Below are positions 35,551-46,373 of a stretch of 64,000 nt of DNA, piece by piece. Below the pieces are notes generated by a model. It had not been told where the DNA came from, ran no database searches, and saw only the letters and a program-made list of their open reading frames with translations. Position 1 is the stretch's first letter. Each line of letters begins with the position of its first letter. Origin of the DNA: Streptomyces sp. WMMC940 (GTDB taxonomy: Bacteria > Actinomycetota > Actinomycetes > Streptomycetales > Streptomycetaceae); contig NZ_JAPZBC010000001.1 of the NCBI RefSeq assembly GCF_027460265.1, positions 3,805,001 through 3,869,000 on the forward strand, given 5' to 3'. Made by a program: the position numbers and the translations under genes.

Positions 35551-36348
35551 TTGGCCACGGCATTGGCTACCAGTTCTGCGCCCACCACCACTTCGCCCGC
35601 CGCTCCGACGCTGATCGGGTCGGTGCAGCGGGCTCTGAGGCTCATGGAGGCCGTGGCCTCCCACGCCGACGGAGCCCCGGCCAAGCAACTCGCACGTGAG
35701 GCGGGCCTGCCCCTCCCCACCGCCTACCACCTGCTGCGGACCCTGGCCCACGAGGGCTATCTGCGGCGCGAGAAGGGCGTGTTCGTCTTCGGTGAGGCCG
35801 CGGTGCGGCTGGCGATGGGAGGTGCGATGCAGAATCGTCGCACCAAGATCGAGGAATCCCTGGCGCACTGGCGGGACTCCATCGGCGTACCGGTTTATTT
35901 CGCCCTCTACCGGGAGGAAGAGATCGAACTCGTCGCCGTGGCCGACACCCCGTACGCGCCCGCGGTGGAGGAATGGGCGGACTTCCGGGAGACGGGCCAT
36001 GCGCACGCCCTCGGTCAGTGCCTGCTCGGCCAGCTCGACGAACGGGCCCGCAAGGATCATCTCGACCGGCATCCGGTGGACCGGATCACGCCCTATACGG
36101 TGCGCAATCGGGGAAGTCTGCTGGAACGGCTCGGGGCGATGGGGCAGATGCAACCGGTGATCGAGCGTCAGGAATATGCCCTGGGTACGGTCTGTGCGGC
36201 TATTCCGGTCACCGTGGGCTCCACGGCCGGCGCTATGGCGATTTCCCTTCCGCTGCACCAAGAAGATCGTTTGATCCCGGCCGTCGAACAACTACGCAGC
36301 GGTGTGGGCAGCCTGCTCAGTTCATTCGCCTTCTCTATCAGTATCTGA
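35551..36348 (+). CDS. ssgR: IclR-family activator of ssgA
   Basis: 265 residues. After a Thr/Ala/Pro tail, an IclR winged helix (LIGSVQRALRLMEAVASHAD, GLPLPTAYHLLRTLAHEGYL) precedes an effector domain. Directly followed by ssgA, the arrangement known in streptomycetes, where SsgR activates ssgA for sporulation-specific division. The only in-frame start with a Shine-Dalgarno is TTG 35551 after GGGGGTGAC; the nearby ATG 35534 is out of frame. A weak start codon may limit its expression. The C-terminus ends SSFAFSISI. Confidence 0.9.
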   Translation: MATALATSSAPTTTSPAAPTLIGSVQRALRLMEAVASHADGAPAKQLAREAGLPLPTAYHLLRTLAHEGYLRREKGVFVFGEAAVRLAMGGAMQNRRTKIEESLAHWRDSIGVPVYFALYREEEIELVAVADTPYAPAVEEWADFRETGHAHALGQCLLGQLDERARKDHLDRHPVDRITPYTVRNRGSLLERLGAMGQMQPVIERQEYALGTVCAAIPVTVGSTAGAMAISLPLHQEDRLIPAVEQLRSGVGSLLSSFAFSISI

Positions 36349-36461
36349 AAAATTACTCCTTGTGATCTATCGGTCACTTACAGCACGATGGCGGGGCGGA
36401 CCCAGGGGGAACCTTCCCGGCCGTTTTCACGAGGTGCTTCACTCACTGCGGGGTTGACACG

Positions 36462-36896
36462 ATGCGCGAATCGGTTCAGGCGGAGGTCCTGATGAGCTTC
36501 CTGGTCTCCGAGGAGCTCTCCTTCCGGATCCCCGTGGAGCTCACGTACGAGACGAGAGACCCCTATGCGGTGCGCATGACATTCCACCTGCCCGGGGACG
36601 CCCCCGTGACCTGGGCGTTCGGCCGGGAGCTGCTGCTGGACGGGATCAACGGCCCCAGCGGGGACGGTGATGTGCACATCGCCCCGACCGAGCCGGAGGA
36701 GCTGTCCGACGTCCACATCCGGCTCCAGGTCGGCGCCGACCGGGCGCTTTTCCGGGCCGGAGCCGCACCCCTGGTGGCCTTCCTCGACCGAACCGACAAA
36801 CTGGTTCCGCTGGGACAGGAGCGCACGCTCGGGGACTTCGAGGACAACCTGGAAGCCGCCCTGGGCCGGATCCTCGCCGAGGAAGCCGCCGGCTGA
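36462..36896 (+). CDS. ssgA: Sporulation-specific cell division activator SsgA
   Basis: 144 residues beginning MRESVQAEVLMSFLVSEELS, with FRIPVELTYETRDPYAVRMT and FHLPGDAPVTWAFGRELLLD, the SsgA-like protein core. LFRAGAAPLVAFLDRTDKLV is characteristic of SsgA itself among the SALP paralogues. It positions division by recruiting SsgB and FtsZ during sporulation. It lies 113 bp after ssgR; the gap should contain the SsgR-dependent promoter. An internal ATG 11 codons in could be a second start. Confidence 0.97.
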   Translation: MRESVQAEVLMSFLVSEELSFRIPVELTYETRDPYAVRMTFHLPGDAPVTWAFGRELLLDGINGPSGDGDVHIAPTEPEELSDVHIRLQVGADRALFRAGAAPLVAFLDRTDKLVPLGQERTLGDFEDNLEAALGRILAEEAAG

Positions 36897-36899
36897 CGG

Positions 36900-36941
36900 C
36901 CTGCCGACCACGAGCGCCCGCCTGCCGACCACGAGCGCCCG
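36900..36941. repeat. Perfect 21-bp tandem duplication
   Basis: The unit CCTGCCGACCACGAGCGCCC plus G (36900-36920) is repeated exactly at 36921-36941, starting 4 bp after the ssgA stop. Probably a replication-slippage duplication; of use as a strain marker. Confidence 0.9.
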
Positions 36942-36960
36942 TCGCGGCCGTGCGCGACGG
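36939..36960. terminator. Bidirectional hairpin between ssgA and the YibE/F-like gene
   Basis: CCGTCGCG-N6-CGCGACGG, 8-bp perfect stem in the 66-bp gap between convergent stops. Confidence 0.6.
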
Positions 36961-36962
36961 AG

Positions 36963-38318
36963 CTACTTCGCCCGCCGGCGGCGGCCCTTGCTGCGCATCG
37001 CTCCCGCGGCCACACCGGTCACCGTGCCGCCGGGCCGGTCGGCGGAGACCACCAGAGCGGCCAGTGCCGTGGTCACCGGCACCGATGCCACCAGACCGAT
37101 CGAGCCGATGAGGGTCCGGACGATCTCCTCCGCCACCAGCTCACTGGTCGCCACCGCGCCCACCCCCGACTGCGCGATCGAGAACAGCAGAAGAAGGGGC
37201 AACGAGGCGCCGGCATAGGCCAGTACGAGCGTGTTGACCACCGAGGCGATGTGGTCGCGGCCGATCCGGATGCCCGCCTTGTACAGGCCGCGCGGCCCCA
37301 TGGCCGGATCCGCCTGGTGCAGCTCCCAGACTGCCGAGGTCTGGGTCACCGTGACGTCGTCGAGCACACCGAGCGAACCGATGATGACTCCCGCCAGCAG
37401 CAGACCGGACATGTCGATGTTCGGATACAGACCGTGGATCAGGCCGGTGTTGTCATCGGTGTTTCCGGACAGGGACGCCCAGCCGATGAACACCGAGCCG
37501 AGCAGCCCGATCAGCAGCAGTGAGATCAGCGTCCCCAGCACCGCGACCGATGTGCGGGCGTTCAGGCCGTGGCAGAGGTACAGCGCCATCAGCATGATCG
37601 CGCTGGCCCCGACCACGGCCACGATCAGCGGATTCGAGCCCTGAAGGATCGCCGGCAGGATGAACAGGGTCAGTACCGCGAAGCTCAGCACCAGCGCGAT
37701 CAGCGCCATCACCCCGCGCAACCGGCCGACCAGTACGACGACGACCGCGAAGATCCCGGCGAGCAGCATCATCGGGAAGTCCCGGTTCACATCGCTCACC
37801 GAGTACTGGAGATCACGCGGCGCGTCGGGTGCGTACGCCACGACCACGCCCTGGCCCTGCTTCAGCTGGCGCGAGGCGTCCGGCTGGACGATCTCGATGA
37901 ACGTACGACCCTTGTCCTTTCCGGACGTGATCTCGACCGTCGCCTTCTTGCACTTTCCCTGCTGGGAGTTGACCGCCTCGCGGCCCTCGGGGGTCGTGGT
38001 GTCACCCGTCGGCGGCACCTGTCCGGCGTTCACCTCGGAGCAGTCGACCTCCTGCACCCGGACCACCCGGGCCTGTTCCGTCTGCCGGTCGAAGCCGACA
38101 CCCGTGCGCTCGTGCTCCGGCGCGCCGCCCGGCCAGAGGGCGACGAGGCCGACCACCACCGCGGCGGCGAACGGGATGAGGACCGCGGCGATGACCCGCC
38201 GCAGATGCCGCGAAACGGGGGCGGCCGGCCCATGGCCGTGGGCATGGGCGTGGCCGTGGGAGTGCGGCTGACCGCCCGTGCGGTGGTCCGGTTGTGGCGT
38301 CTGCTGGGAGGAAGTCAC
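36963..38318 (-). CDS. YibE/F-like multipass membrane protein
   Basis: About 451 residues. The N-terminus is His-rich (HSHGHAHAHGHG). One helix (VIAAVLIPFAAAVVVGLVAL), then an extracytoplasmic domain with two Cys, then about seven more helices. DVNRDFPMMLLAGIFAVVVV, YPNIDMSGLLLAGVIIGSLG and LGVLDDVTVTQTSAVWEL are hallmarks of the YibE/F family. Function uncertain; the His-rich tail hints at metal binding. GTG 38318 chosen (MTSSQQTPQPDH). Diverges from thiC. Confidence 0.85.
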   Translation of the reverse strand: MTSSQQTPQPDHRTGGQPHSHGHAHAHGHGPAAPVSRHLRRVIAAVLIPFAAAVVVGLVALWPGGAPEHERTGVGFDRQTEQARVVRVQEVDCSEVNAGQVPPTGDTTTPEGREAVNSQQGKCKKATVEITSGKDKGRTFIEIVQPDASRQLKQGQGVVVAYAPDAPRDLQYSVSDVNRDFPMMLLAGIFAVVVVLVGRLRGVMALIALVLSFAVLTLFILPAILQGSNPLIVAVVGASAIMLMALYLCHGLNARTSVAVLGTLISLLLIGLLGSVFIGWASLSGNTDDNTGLIHGLYPNIDMSGLLLAGVIIGSLGVLDDVTVTQTSAVWELHQADPAMGPRGLYKAGIRIGRDHIASVVNTLVLAYAGASLPLLLLFSIAQSGVGAVATSELVAEEIVRTLIGSIGLVASVPVTTALAALVVSADRPGGTVTGVAAGAMRSKGRRRRAK

Positions 38319-38394
38319 CGACAGATCATCGCAAGAACGAACGGGGCCCACTGTTCAGCACGCCCGATGGGGCGCTAGCGTGGTGACACCTTTG

Positions 38395-40303
<1,909 letters not shown>

Positions 40304-40311
40304 CCGGATGG

Positions 40312-40352
40312 CGGAACCGGCCGCGACCTCGTGCGGTCGTGGGCCGGTTCCG
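40312..40352 (+). terminator. Terminator of thiC
   Basis: CGGAACCGGCC (40312-40322) pairs with GGCCGGTTCCG (40342-40352), an 11-bp perfect stem with further inner pairing, 9 bp after the thiC stop. Confidence 0.85.
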
Positions 40353-40398
40353 TCGCTGCGGCGCGATCGGGCGGATCGCGGTCATGCGGGCGTACGTG

Positions 40399-40412
40399 CT
40401 CGGTGCACCGAG
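40399..40412. other. 14-bp palindrome upstream of the DUF805 gene
   Basis: CTCGGTGCACCGAG, perfect symmetry, in the 296-bp gap between thiC and the DUF805 gene. Could be a regulator site; nothing else in the gap is recognisable. Confidence 0.35.
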
Positions 40413-40599
40413 GCGAGGGCCGGTAGGACCCGGATGTTCCGGTTTGCGGCACTCCGTTGATCACGGAAGTGCGGCAGGTTGATTGCTGTCTCAACGAGGC
40501 GCTGAATTCCCTTGACCCCATGGGGACACATGGATAACTTTCGGCCGCTTGACCGAAATTCTATGTGTCCCTGACAAGGGGCCAGGGGAGGGAATCGCA

Positions 40600-40956
40600 G
40601 TGAACTGGTACCTGGCGGTACTCAAGAACTACGTCGGCTTCGGGGGGCGTGCGCGCCGCAAGGAGTACTGGATGTTCACCCTGGTGAACATCGCCGTCCT
40701 CGCCGTGCTGATGGGCATCGGCTACGCCGTCGACACGATGATCCCGTACTACGTCTACTACGCGGCGATCCTCATCCCGGCGCTCGCCGTCACGTTCCGC
40801 CGGCTGCACGACACGGGTCGGTCGGCCTGGTGGCTGCTGATCTCCCTCGTGCCGCTCGTCGGTGGAATCGTTCTCGTGGTCTTCCTGGCCACGGAGGGCG
40901 AGGCGGCGCCGAACAAGTACGGCGCGAACCCCAAGTCCGTTCCGGCCGCGGCCTGA
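40600..40956 (+). CDS. DUF805-family inner membrane protein
   Basis: 118 residues: VNWYLAVLKNYVGFGGRARRKEYW, then hydrophobic helices and the FRRLHDTGRSAWWLLISLVP signature of DUF805 (YhaH/YiiR group). GTG 40600 follows GGGGAGGG. Function unknown. Confidence 0.9.
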   Translation: MNWYLAVLKNYVGFGGRARRKEYWMFTLVNIAVLAVLMGIGYAVDTMIPYYVYYAAILIPALAVTFRRLHDTGRSAWWLLISLVPLVGGIVLVVFLATEGEAAPNKYGANPKSVPAAA

Positions 40957-40985
40957 AGCCACGACTGCGAGGGCACAACCGGCGA

Positions 40986-41015
40986 GGCCGGGTGCAGCCG
41001 CGGGCTGCCCCGGCC
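40986..41015. terminator. Bidirectional terminator between convergent genes
   Basis: GGCCGGG-T-GCAGCC pairs with GGCTGC-CCCGGCC around a GCG loop, 13 bp stem with one bulge, in the 113-bp gap after the DUF805 gene. Confidence 0.75.
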
Positions 41016-41069
41016 TTCGCCGTGCCCGGCGGAGGCGTGGGGCGGGGCGTGAATCCTCCGCGGGGACCG

Positions 41070-41891
41070 CTACTCGGGCTGGTGCTCCGGCGGCCCGAAC
41101 TCGGGGCTGGTGAAGTCCGGGCTCGTGAACGTCGGGCGGGAGCCGGCCGAGGTGCCGTCGCTCGGGCTCGAGAAGTCGGGGCCGCTGTAGCCGACCTTGG
41201 GGAAGCGGCCGATCCGGCGGGGCGGGGCGGGGGAGGTCGGATCGGCGCTGGGGTCGGCCAGTGCGGCGCGCAGGAAGGGGAGGACGCCGCGTTCCAGGAG
41301 GGCGTGCCGCCAGGCTTCCTTGGCGCGTGCCATCTCGTCGGGCAGTTCGCCGGTCGCCGTGTCCTCGGCGGGCACCTGGGTGGCCCCGTTCCGGATCGCC
41401 GTGATCAGCAGCCCGATCGCGGCGGCCAGGAGTCCGGCCGCCGTCAGGGCGCCGAAGAACCAGCCCGCCGTCAGGAGGGTCTCCGCGAAATCGGTGTCGG
41501 GGCTGACGGCCTTCAGGATGTAGCCGACGAGCAGGAAGATGAGCGCGGCGGTGCCGGCGAGGACCGGTGCCAGGACGGTGAGCACCGCGGCGAATCCGGC
41601 GCCCGTCTCCGAGGACGCCCCGACAGCGGGCCCGAGGACCGAGTGGCCGACGGGCGCTCCCGCGGATGTGCGTGCCTCCTCGCGGACCTTCACGAAGTGG
41701 TCGTACTCGGCGGCCGCGGCGCTGGTGATGAGCGCGGTGGCGTTCAGCGCCATCGTGCGCAGCTGTTCGGCGTTGAGCCGTCTGCCCATGCCGTCGAGAT
41801 CTGGACGGTCGTGCGCTGTGCGCAGCGCGTCGTCGAGGATGCGCTCGTATTCGGCGCGGTCCTCGGCCAGCAGGTGCGGAGCGCTGTTCAT
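41070..41891 (-). CDS. Membrane protein of unknown function with cytoplasmic tails
   Basis: 273 residues. An N-terminal helical region (LLAEDRAEYERILDDALRTA) is followed by two or three helices (FAAVLTVLAPVLAGTAALIF, GWFFGALTAAGLLAAAIGLL) and a C-terminal tail with short FTSP-type repeats (FTSPDFTSPEFGPPE). Not recognised. ATG 41891 is favoured by GGGGGA at about 7 nt; ATG 41897 is just upstream. Confidence 0.75.
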   Translation of the reverse strand: MNSAPHLLAEDRAEYERILDDALRTAHDRPDLDGMGRRLNAEQLRTMALNATALITSAAAAEYDHFVKVREEARTSAGAPVGHSVLGPAVGASSETGAGFAAVLTVLAPVLAGTAALIFLLVGYILKAVSPDTDFAETLLTAGWFFGALTAAGLLAAAIGLLITAIRNGATQVPAEDTATGELPDEMARAKEAWRHALLERGVLPFLRAALADPSADPTSPAPPRRIGRFPKVGYSGPDFSSPSDGTSAGSRPTFTSPDFTSPEFGPPEHQPE

Positions 41892-42045
41892 GTGCATCCC
41901 CCGATGCTCCGTAGGGCCGGTTTGCCCATGTGGGTCGGGCAGTTGGGCGGAAACGGAGGAGAGCCTGCTACGGATACGCCGATGGTAGAGCGGTTACGGC
42001 AGGGGGTGACAGGGGGTTTCCGGAAATCGCTTGCGCGGGATTGCC

Positions 42046-43311
42046 TCAAGCCTGCAGCGGGAGCTGGGCCACCAGCAGCTTTCCGGCCATGGTCACTCCG
42101 CCGTCCATGGCGATGGCGAGCCCGCCCGCGTACACGTGCGGCCCTTCCACCAGGGGCTCCGAGGTCCCCTCGCCGTCGGCGTCCTCCGTGCCGACCTCGC
42201 CCAGCAGGTACGGAATGGGGCTGTGTCCGTGGACGACCCGGCCACCGCCGTAGGCGGTGAGCAGTTCCCGGACGGCTTGCGGGCCGTCGTCGTCCCGGAA
42301 GGCGAAGCGCTTGGTGAACTTGCGGAAGAGGTCCCAGCACTCGTCCGCGTCATTGCGGTTGATGATCTCGTGGACGTTGTCGTTGACGTCCTCGATCGTG
42401 GTGCCGTAGTCGAGGTAGGCGGTCGTGTCGGAGTGCATCAGCAGATGCCCGTCCTCCTCCACCACCGCGTCGAGCCGGGACATCCACTGCAGATGGACGT
42501 CCTGGAGGCGGTCCATGTCGCTCTTCTGGCCGCCGTTGAGGAGCCATGCCGCCTGGAAGGTGGCGGTGCCCGCGCCGGAGTTGACGGGCGTGTCGCCGAA
42601 GCGCTTGGCACCGATGAGCAGCAGCTCGTGATTGCCCATCAGGGCCTTGCAGTAGCCACCGGCCGCCGCGGCCTCGGCCGAGAGCCGCATGACGAGGTCG
42701 ATGACGCCGATGCCGTCCGGGCCGCGGTCGGTGAAGTCGCCCAGGAACCACAGCCGGGTGTTGCCCGCGGACCAGCGGCCTTCGGCGTCGACCAGGCCCT
42801 GCGCGGTGAGCGCGGCGACGAGTTCGTCCAGATAGCCGTGGACGTCCCCGACCACGTACAGCGGGCCGGGGCCCTCGGCGGCGGGGGCCGGCTGCTCGGC
42901 GGGGGCGACGGCCACCTGCACGGTGTCGCCGCGGTTGATCACCGGCAGGTCGCGCTCGGTGGGGGTGTAGCCCTCGGGCGGCTCGTCGTCCGGGAACGCG
43001 TCGCCGGGGTGGACCGGCGGTGCCTGGGGGACGGAGTCCTCGGGGCGGACCGGGGCCGCCCGGGGGCCGTCGTGCTCCGTCCCGGGGGCCGGGGCCGTCC
43101 GGTGCGAGGCCTCGGCGGCGGGCGACTGCGGCGGAGCGGGCTCCCCGGTTTCGTGAGGAACCGCTCGTGGGACTGAGTCCTCGGGGTGCGCGAGCACGTA
43201 TTCAAGGCCGGCGGACTCCGACTGCACCGGAACCTGTGCGTACGGTGGGACGCGGAAGTCGCGCAACGTCGCCGTACGCACCACGGGTCCTTGACCGGCC
43301 CCCTGAGTCAT
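42046..43311 (-). CDS. Calcineurin-like metallophosphoesterase
   Basis: 421 residues. The first 140 are disordered and Pro-rich. The dimetal phosphoesterase core follows: GDVHG, GDFTDRGPDG, GNHELLL, and VVHGHSP as the distal His motif. Related to PPP-type Ser/Thr phosphatases (bis(5'-nucleosyl)-tetraphosphatase/PrpE branch). ATG 43311 preceded by GGAGGGG. Substrate unknown. Confidence 0.88.
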   Translation of the reverse strand: MTQGAGQGPVVRTATLRDFRVPPYAQVPVQSESAGLEYVLAHPEDSVPRAVPHETGEPAPPQSPAAEASHRTAPAPGTEHDGPRAAPVRPEDSVPQAPPVHPGDAFPDDEPPEGYTPTERDLPVINRGDTVQVAVAPAEQPAPAAEGPGPLYVVGDVHGYLDELVAALTAQGLVDAEGRWSAGNTRLWFLGDFTDRGPDGIGVIDLVMRLSAEAAAAGGYCKALMGNHELLLIGAKRFGDTPVNSGAGTATFQAAWLLNGGQKSDMDRLQDVHLQWMSRLDAVVEEDGHLLMHSDTTAYLDYGTTIEDVNDNVHEIINRNDADECWDLFRKFTKRFAFRDDDGPQAVRELLTAYGGGRVVHGHSPIPYLLGEVGTEDADGEGTSEPLVEGPHVYAGGLAIAMDGGVTMAGKLLVAQLPLQA

Positions 43312-43484
43312 CGACCCCTCCACCACCGTCGCGCCGCCCTCACCGCCGGACCGGCCTGGTCGGGGACGGTCCGCGGTGTCGTGCGCCCATCATAGGAACG
43401 CGGATCGTGCTGTGTGACGCACCAGGGGTGCTGAATCCGGGTACGCCACCGGTTCACCGACCGTTTCGCCCTGATTGCGTTGGT

Positions 43485-44597
43485 CTAGTCCTGGGAAGGC
43501 GAGCGCGGGGCGCTCACCGTCGTACGGGGGGAGCGCCGTTGTGAAGAGGTCCGGACGATGAGTTCGGTCGGTATCACCTGCTCGACCGGGCGGCCGCCGT
43601 CCACTCCCTCGATCGCGTCGATCAGCAACTGGACCACGGCGGTGCCGATGCGCCGGGGCTTCAGGGAGAGCGTGGTGATCGACGGCTCCGTGTTGGCGTA
43701 CACGGTGGACTCGCTGCAGCAGACCAGCAGCAGGTCGTCCGGGACGCGCAGTCCGTACCGGCGGGCGGCGGCGAGCAGGTCCGTGCCGTTGGGGTCGAAG
43801 AGCCCGTACACGGCGTCGGGCCGGTCCGGTCGGGCGAGCAGCCGGTCGGCGGCGACCGCTCCGGCGCACGGGTCGTGTGCGGGGTAGGCCTCGTAGACCG
43901 GATCCTGGCCGACGCGTTCGCACCAGTTCAGATAGGCCGTGGTGGAGAGTCGGGTGTATGTGTCCGTGGTGGTCCCGGTGAGCAGGCCGATCCGGCGCGC
44001 GCCCCCTGCCGCCAGATGGTCGAGCAGGTCGAGGACGGCGGCCTCGTGGTCGTTGTCGACCCAGGCGGTGACGGGGAGGGTGCCCGCGGGGCGCCCGTCG
44101 GAGACGACCGGGAGGCCCTGGCGGACGAGCTCCGTGACCACGGGATCGTGGTCGGAGGGGTCGATCACGACGGTGCCGTCGAGCGCGACGTTGGACCAGA
44201 CGTCGTGGCGTGAGGTGGCGGGGAGGATGACCAGGGCGTAGCCGCGGGCGAGCGCGGCGGAGGTGGCGGCTCGCGCCATCTCCGCGAAGTACGCGAACTC
44301 CGTGAAGGTGAACGGTTCGTCGCCGTACGTCGTCACCGTGAGGCCGATGAGTCCCGACTTGCCGGTGCGGAGCGTGCGGGCCGCGGCCGACGGGCGGTAG
44401 CCCAGCCGGTCGGCGACCTCGCGGACATGGCGGCGGGTGGCGTCCGGGAGCCGGCCCTTTCCGTTCAACGCGTCCGAGACAGTCGTGATGGAGACACCGG
44501 CTGCGGCGGCTACGTCCCGGATGCCCGCCCGGCCTTGCCGGCTGCCCCGGCGTGATGTCTCCGTCCGGCTCACCTGGTGCTTCCCTGCTGCTGTCAT
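43485..44597 (-). CDS. LacI-family transcriptional regulator
   Basis: 370 residues. The helix-turn-helix is AGIRDVAAAAGVSITTVSDA with LNGKGRLPDATRRHVREVAD, followed by the hinge LGYRPSAAARTL and a periplasmic-binding-protein-like sensor domain. A basic 20-residue N-terminal lead is present. Start ATG 44597; no clear Shine-Dalgarno. Target unknown; repeated GTTGAGGT elements upstream could be its operator. The nearest divergent gene encodes a HisC-type aminotransferase. Confidence 0.88.
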   Translation of the reverse strand: MTAAGKHQVSRTETSRRGSRQGRAGIRDVAAAAGVSITTVSDALNGKGRLPDATRRHVREVADRLGYRPSAAARTLRTGKSGLIGLTVTTYGDEPFTFTEFAYFAEMARAATSAALARGYALVILPATSRHDVWSNVALDGTVVIDPSDHDPVVTELVRQGLPVVSDGRPAGTLPVTAWVDNDHEAAVLDLLDHLAAGGARRIGLLTGTTTDTYTRLSTTAYLNWCERVGQDPVYEAYPAHDPCAGAVAADRLLARPDRPDAVYGLFDPNGTDLLAAARRYGLRVPDDLLLVCCSESTVYANTEPSITTLSLKPRRIGTAVVQLLIDAIEGVDGGRPVEQVIPTELIVRTSSQRRSPRTTVSAPRSPSQD

Positions 44598-44983
44598 GGC
44601 AGGCCGATAGTAGGGCGAGGCGGGGAGGTGGAGTCGGTCGCATATGCAGGCGTTGACAGGCACGTTTCTGCATGGCCATGAGTCGTCAATTGCCATGGAA
44701 TGCAAGGTAGTTGAGGTCTCGTACGCGTGTCTCATGGTTGCCGACCGGCGCGGACCTGCCAAATGGTTGAGGTATCGAAGAGGTCTCAACTCACTACTAC
44801 GAGGGATGCGCGCCACGGCGCGAGCCACCGGCGCGCGATGATCCGAAGAGCGCCCCTCTCCTCGCTGCCGCTCCCGGTCCGTACCCCGGTTGTTCCTGGC
44901 TCGCCCATTCGCAGCGGCCGGGAATCCTCATAGGGTGAGCAGTATTGGTGAGCACGATGCACGACGGTCGAGGAGGACCTGCG
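44598..44983. other. Divergent LacI/aminotransferase intergenic region with GTTGAGGT repeats
   Basis: 386 bp without a gene. GTTGAGGTCTCG (44710-44721) recurs as GTTGAGGTATCG (44766-44777), 56 bp apart. The second copy faces CTCAAC at 44785-44790, giving an inverted pair with 13 bp between. These are plausible LacI-type or other regulator sites. The AGGAGGA at 44971 is the aminotransferase ribosome site. Confidence 0.45.
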
Positions 44984-46063
44984 GTGAGCGAGACGAGCCC
45001 CAAGCTGCGCGCCGAGCTGGACGGCATCCCCACATACAAGCCCGGCAAGCCGGCCGCGGCCGGCGGCCCGGTCGCGTTCAAGCTTTCCTCCAACGAGAAC
45101 CCCTACCCGCCGTTGCCGGGTGTGATGGAGACCGCCGTCGCCGCCGCGGGCGATTTCAACCGGTACCCGGACATGGCCTGCACCGGTCTGATGAACGAGC
45201 TCGCCGACCGCTTCGCGGTCCCGGTCTCGCACCTGGCGACGGGCACGGGCTCGGTGGGCGTCGCGCAGCAACTGATCCAGGCCACCTCGGGCCCGGGCGA
45301 CGAGGTCGTCTATGCGTGGCGGTCCTTCGAGGCCTACCCGATCATCACCCAGATCAGCGGAGCCACATCCGTTCCGGTGCCGCTGACCGCGGACGACGTG
45401 CACGATCTCGACGCGATGGCGGACGCCGTCACCGACCGGACCCGGCTGATCTTCGTCTGCAACCCGAACAACCCGACGGGCACGGTGGTGCACCGCGCCG
45501 AGCTGGAGCGCTTCCTCGACCGGATCCCGTCCGACGTGCTGGTGGTCCTGGACGAGGCGTACCGGGAGTTCATCCGGGACGCCGAGGTGCCGGACGGTCT
45601 GGAGATCTACCGCGCGCGGCCGAACGTGGCGGTGCTGCGCACCTTCTCCAAGGCCTACGGACTGGCGGGGCTGCGGGTCGGCTTCGCCGTCGCCCACGAG
45701 CCGGTGGCGGCCGCGCTGCGCAAGACGGCCGTGCCGTTCGGCGTCAGCCAGCTCGCCCAGGACGCGGCGGTCGCCTCGCTGCAGGCGGAGGACGAACTCC
45801 TGGGCCGGGTCGGCGCCTTGGTGGCGGAGCGGACGCGGGTGTACGAGGGCCTGGTGAAACAGGGCTGGACGGTGCCGCCGACGCAGGCGAACTTCGTCTG
45901 GCTGCGGCTCGGCGAGCGTACGACCGAGTTCGCCGCGGCCTGCCAGGCGGCCGGTGTCGTGGTGCGGCCGTTCCCGGGCGAGGGGGTGCGGGTCACCATC
46001 GGCGAGTCCGAGGCGAACGACATCTTCCTGCACGCCGCGGACGCTTTCCGTAACAGGACGTAG
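44984..46063 (+). CDS. hisC: Histidinol-phosphate aminotransferase-like (HisC paralogue)
   Basis: 359 residues, class I/II aminotransferase. [34 protein letters not shown] and the PLP lysine in [15 protein letters not shown] are all HisC-like, and the closing [15 protein letters not shown] fits. Streptomycetes have a separate hisC in the his operon, so this copy may act on a different substrate such as an aromatic amino acid. GTG 44984 follows AGGAGGA. A terminator follows at 46085. Confidence 0.82.
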   Translation: MSETSPKLRAELDGIPTYKPGKPAAAGGPVAFKLSSNENPYPPLPGVMETAVAAAGDFNRYPDMACTGLMNELADRFAVPVSHLATGTGSVGVAQQLIQATSGPGDEVVYAWRSFEAYPIITQISGATSVPVPLTADDVHDLDAMADAVTDRTRLIFVCNPNNPTGTVVHRAELERFLDRIPSDVLVVLDEAYREFIRDAEVPDGLEIYRARPNVAVLRTFSKAYGLAGLRVGFAVAHEPVAAALRKTAVPFGVSQLAQDAAVASLQAEDELLGRVGALVAERTRVYEGLVKQGWTVPPTQANFVWLRLGERTTEFAAACQAAGVVVRPFPGEGVRVTIGESEANDIFLHAADAFRNRT

Positions 46064-46084
46064 CCGTCGCCCGCCGTTCCGCGA

Positions 46085-46112
46085 TCGCCCGCACCCGCTT
46101 CGGGGCGGGCGA
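46085..46112 (+). terminator. Terminator after the HisC-like gene
   Basis: TCGCCCGC / GCGGGCGA 8-bp stem with inner CCCG/CGGG pairing, followed by TTCTCTTTCCC, 21 bp after the stop. Confidence 0.8.
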
Positions 46113-46252
46113 TTCTCTTTCCCGGAATTCAACGGTCTGTCGAATAACCGGAGAGGTGCCCTCCGGGCTCGCGCATACCGACCGGTCGGCGGGTCGCTCG
46201 AGGACCCCCGCTCGCAAGTTCGGATTCGGTATGGGTCATAATTGCTTGTGAA

Positions 46253-46268
46253 TGTGAACGCGTTCACA
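46253..46268. promoter_or_regulatory. Rex operator (ROP) upstream of cydA
   Basis: TGTGAACGCGTTCACA, an exact match to the redox repressor Rex consensus of Streptomyces. An additional TTGTGAA half-site overlaps at 46246-46252. It lies 105 bp before the cydA start codon. Rex released by high NADH would derepress the cytochrome bd genes under low oxygen. Confidence 0.93.
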
Positions 46269-46373
46269 AGCGTGTACGGAAGCTCTCGCTATGTCACGGA
46301 TGTCCTGCACAAAATGCCGTGACGTACCCGAGGAGCACGCCGATGCGACCACGCCGACGTAAGGAGAGACGAC

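Noticed and set aside
44598..44983. tRNA or small RNA gene in the LacI/HisC gap
   Set aside because: No cloverleaf or terminator-like structure could be formed by eye; only short repeats are evident.
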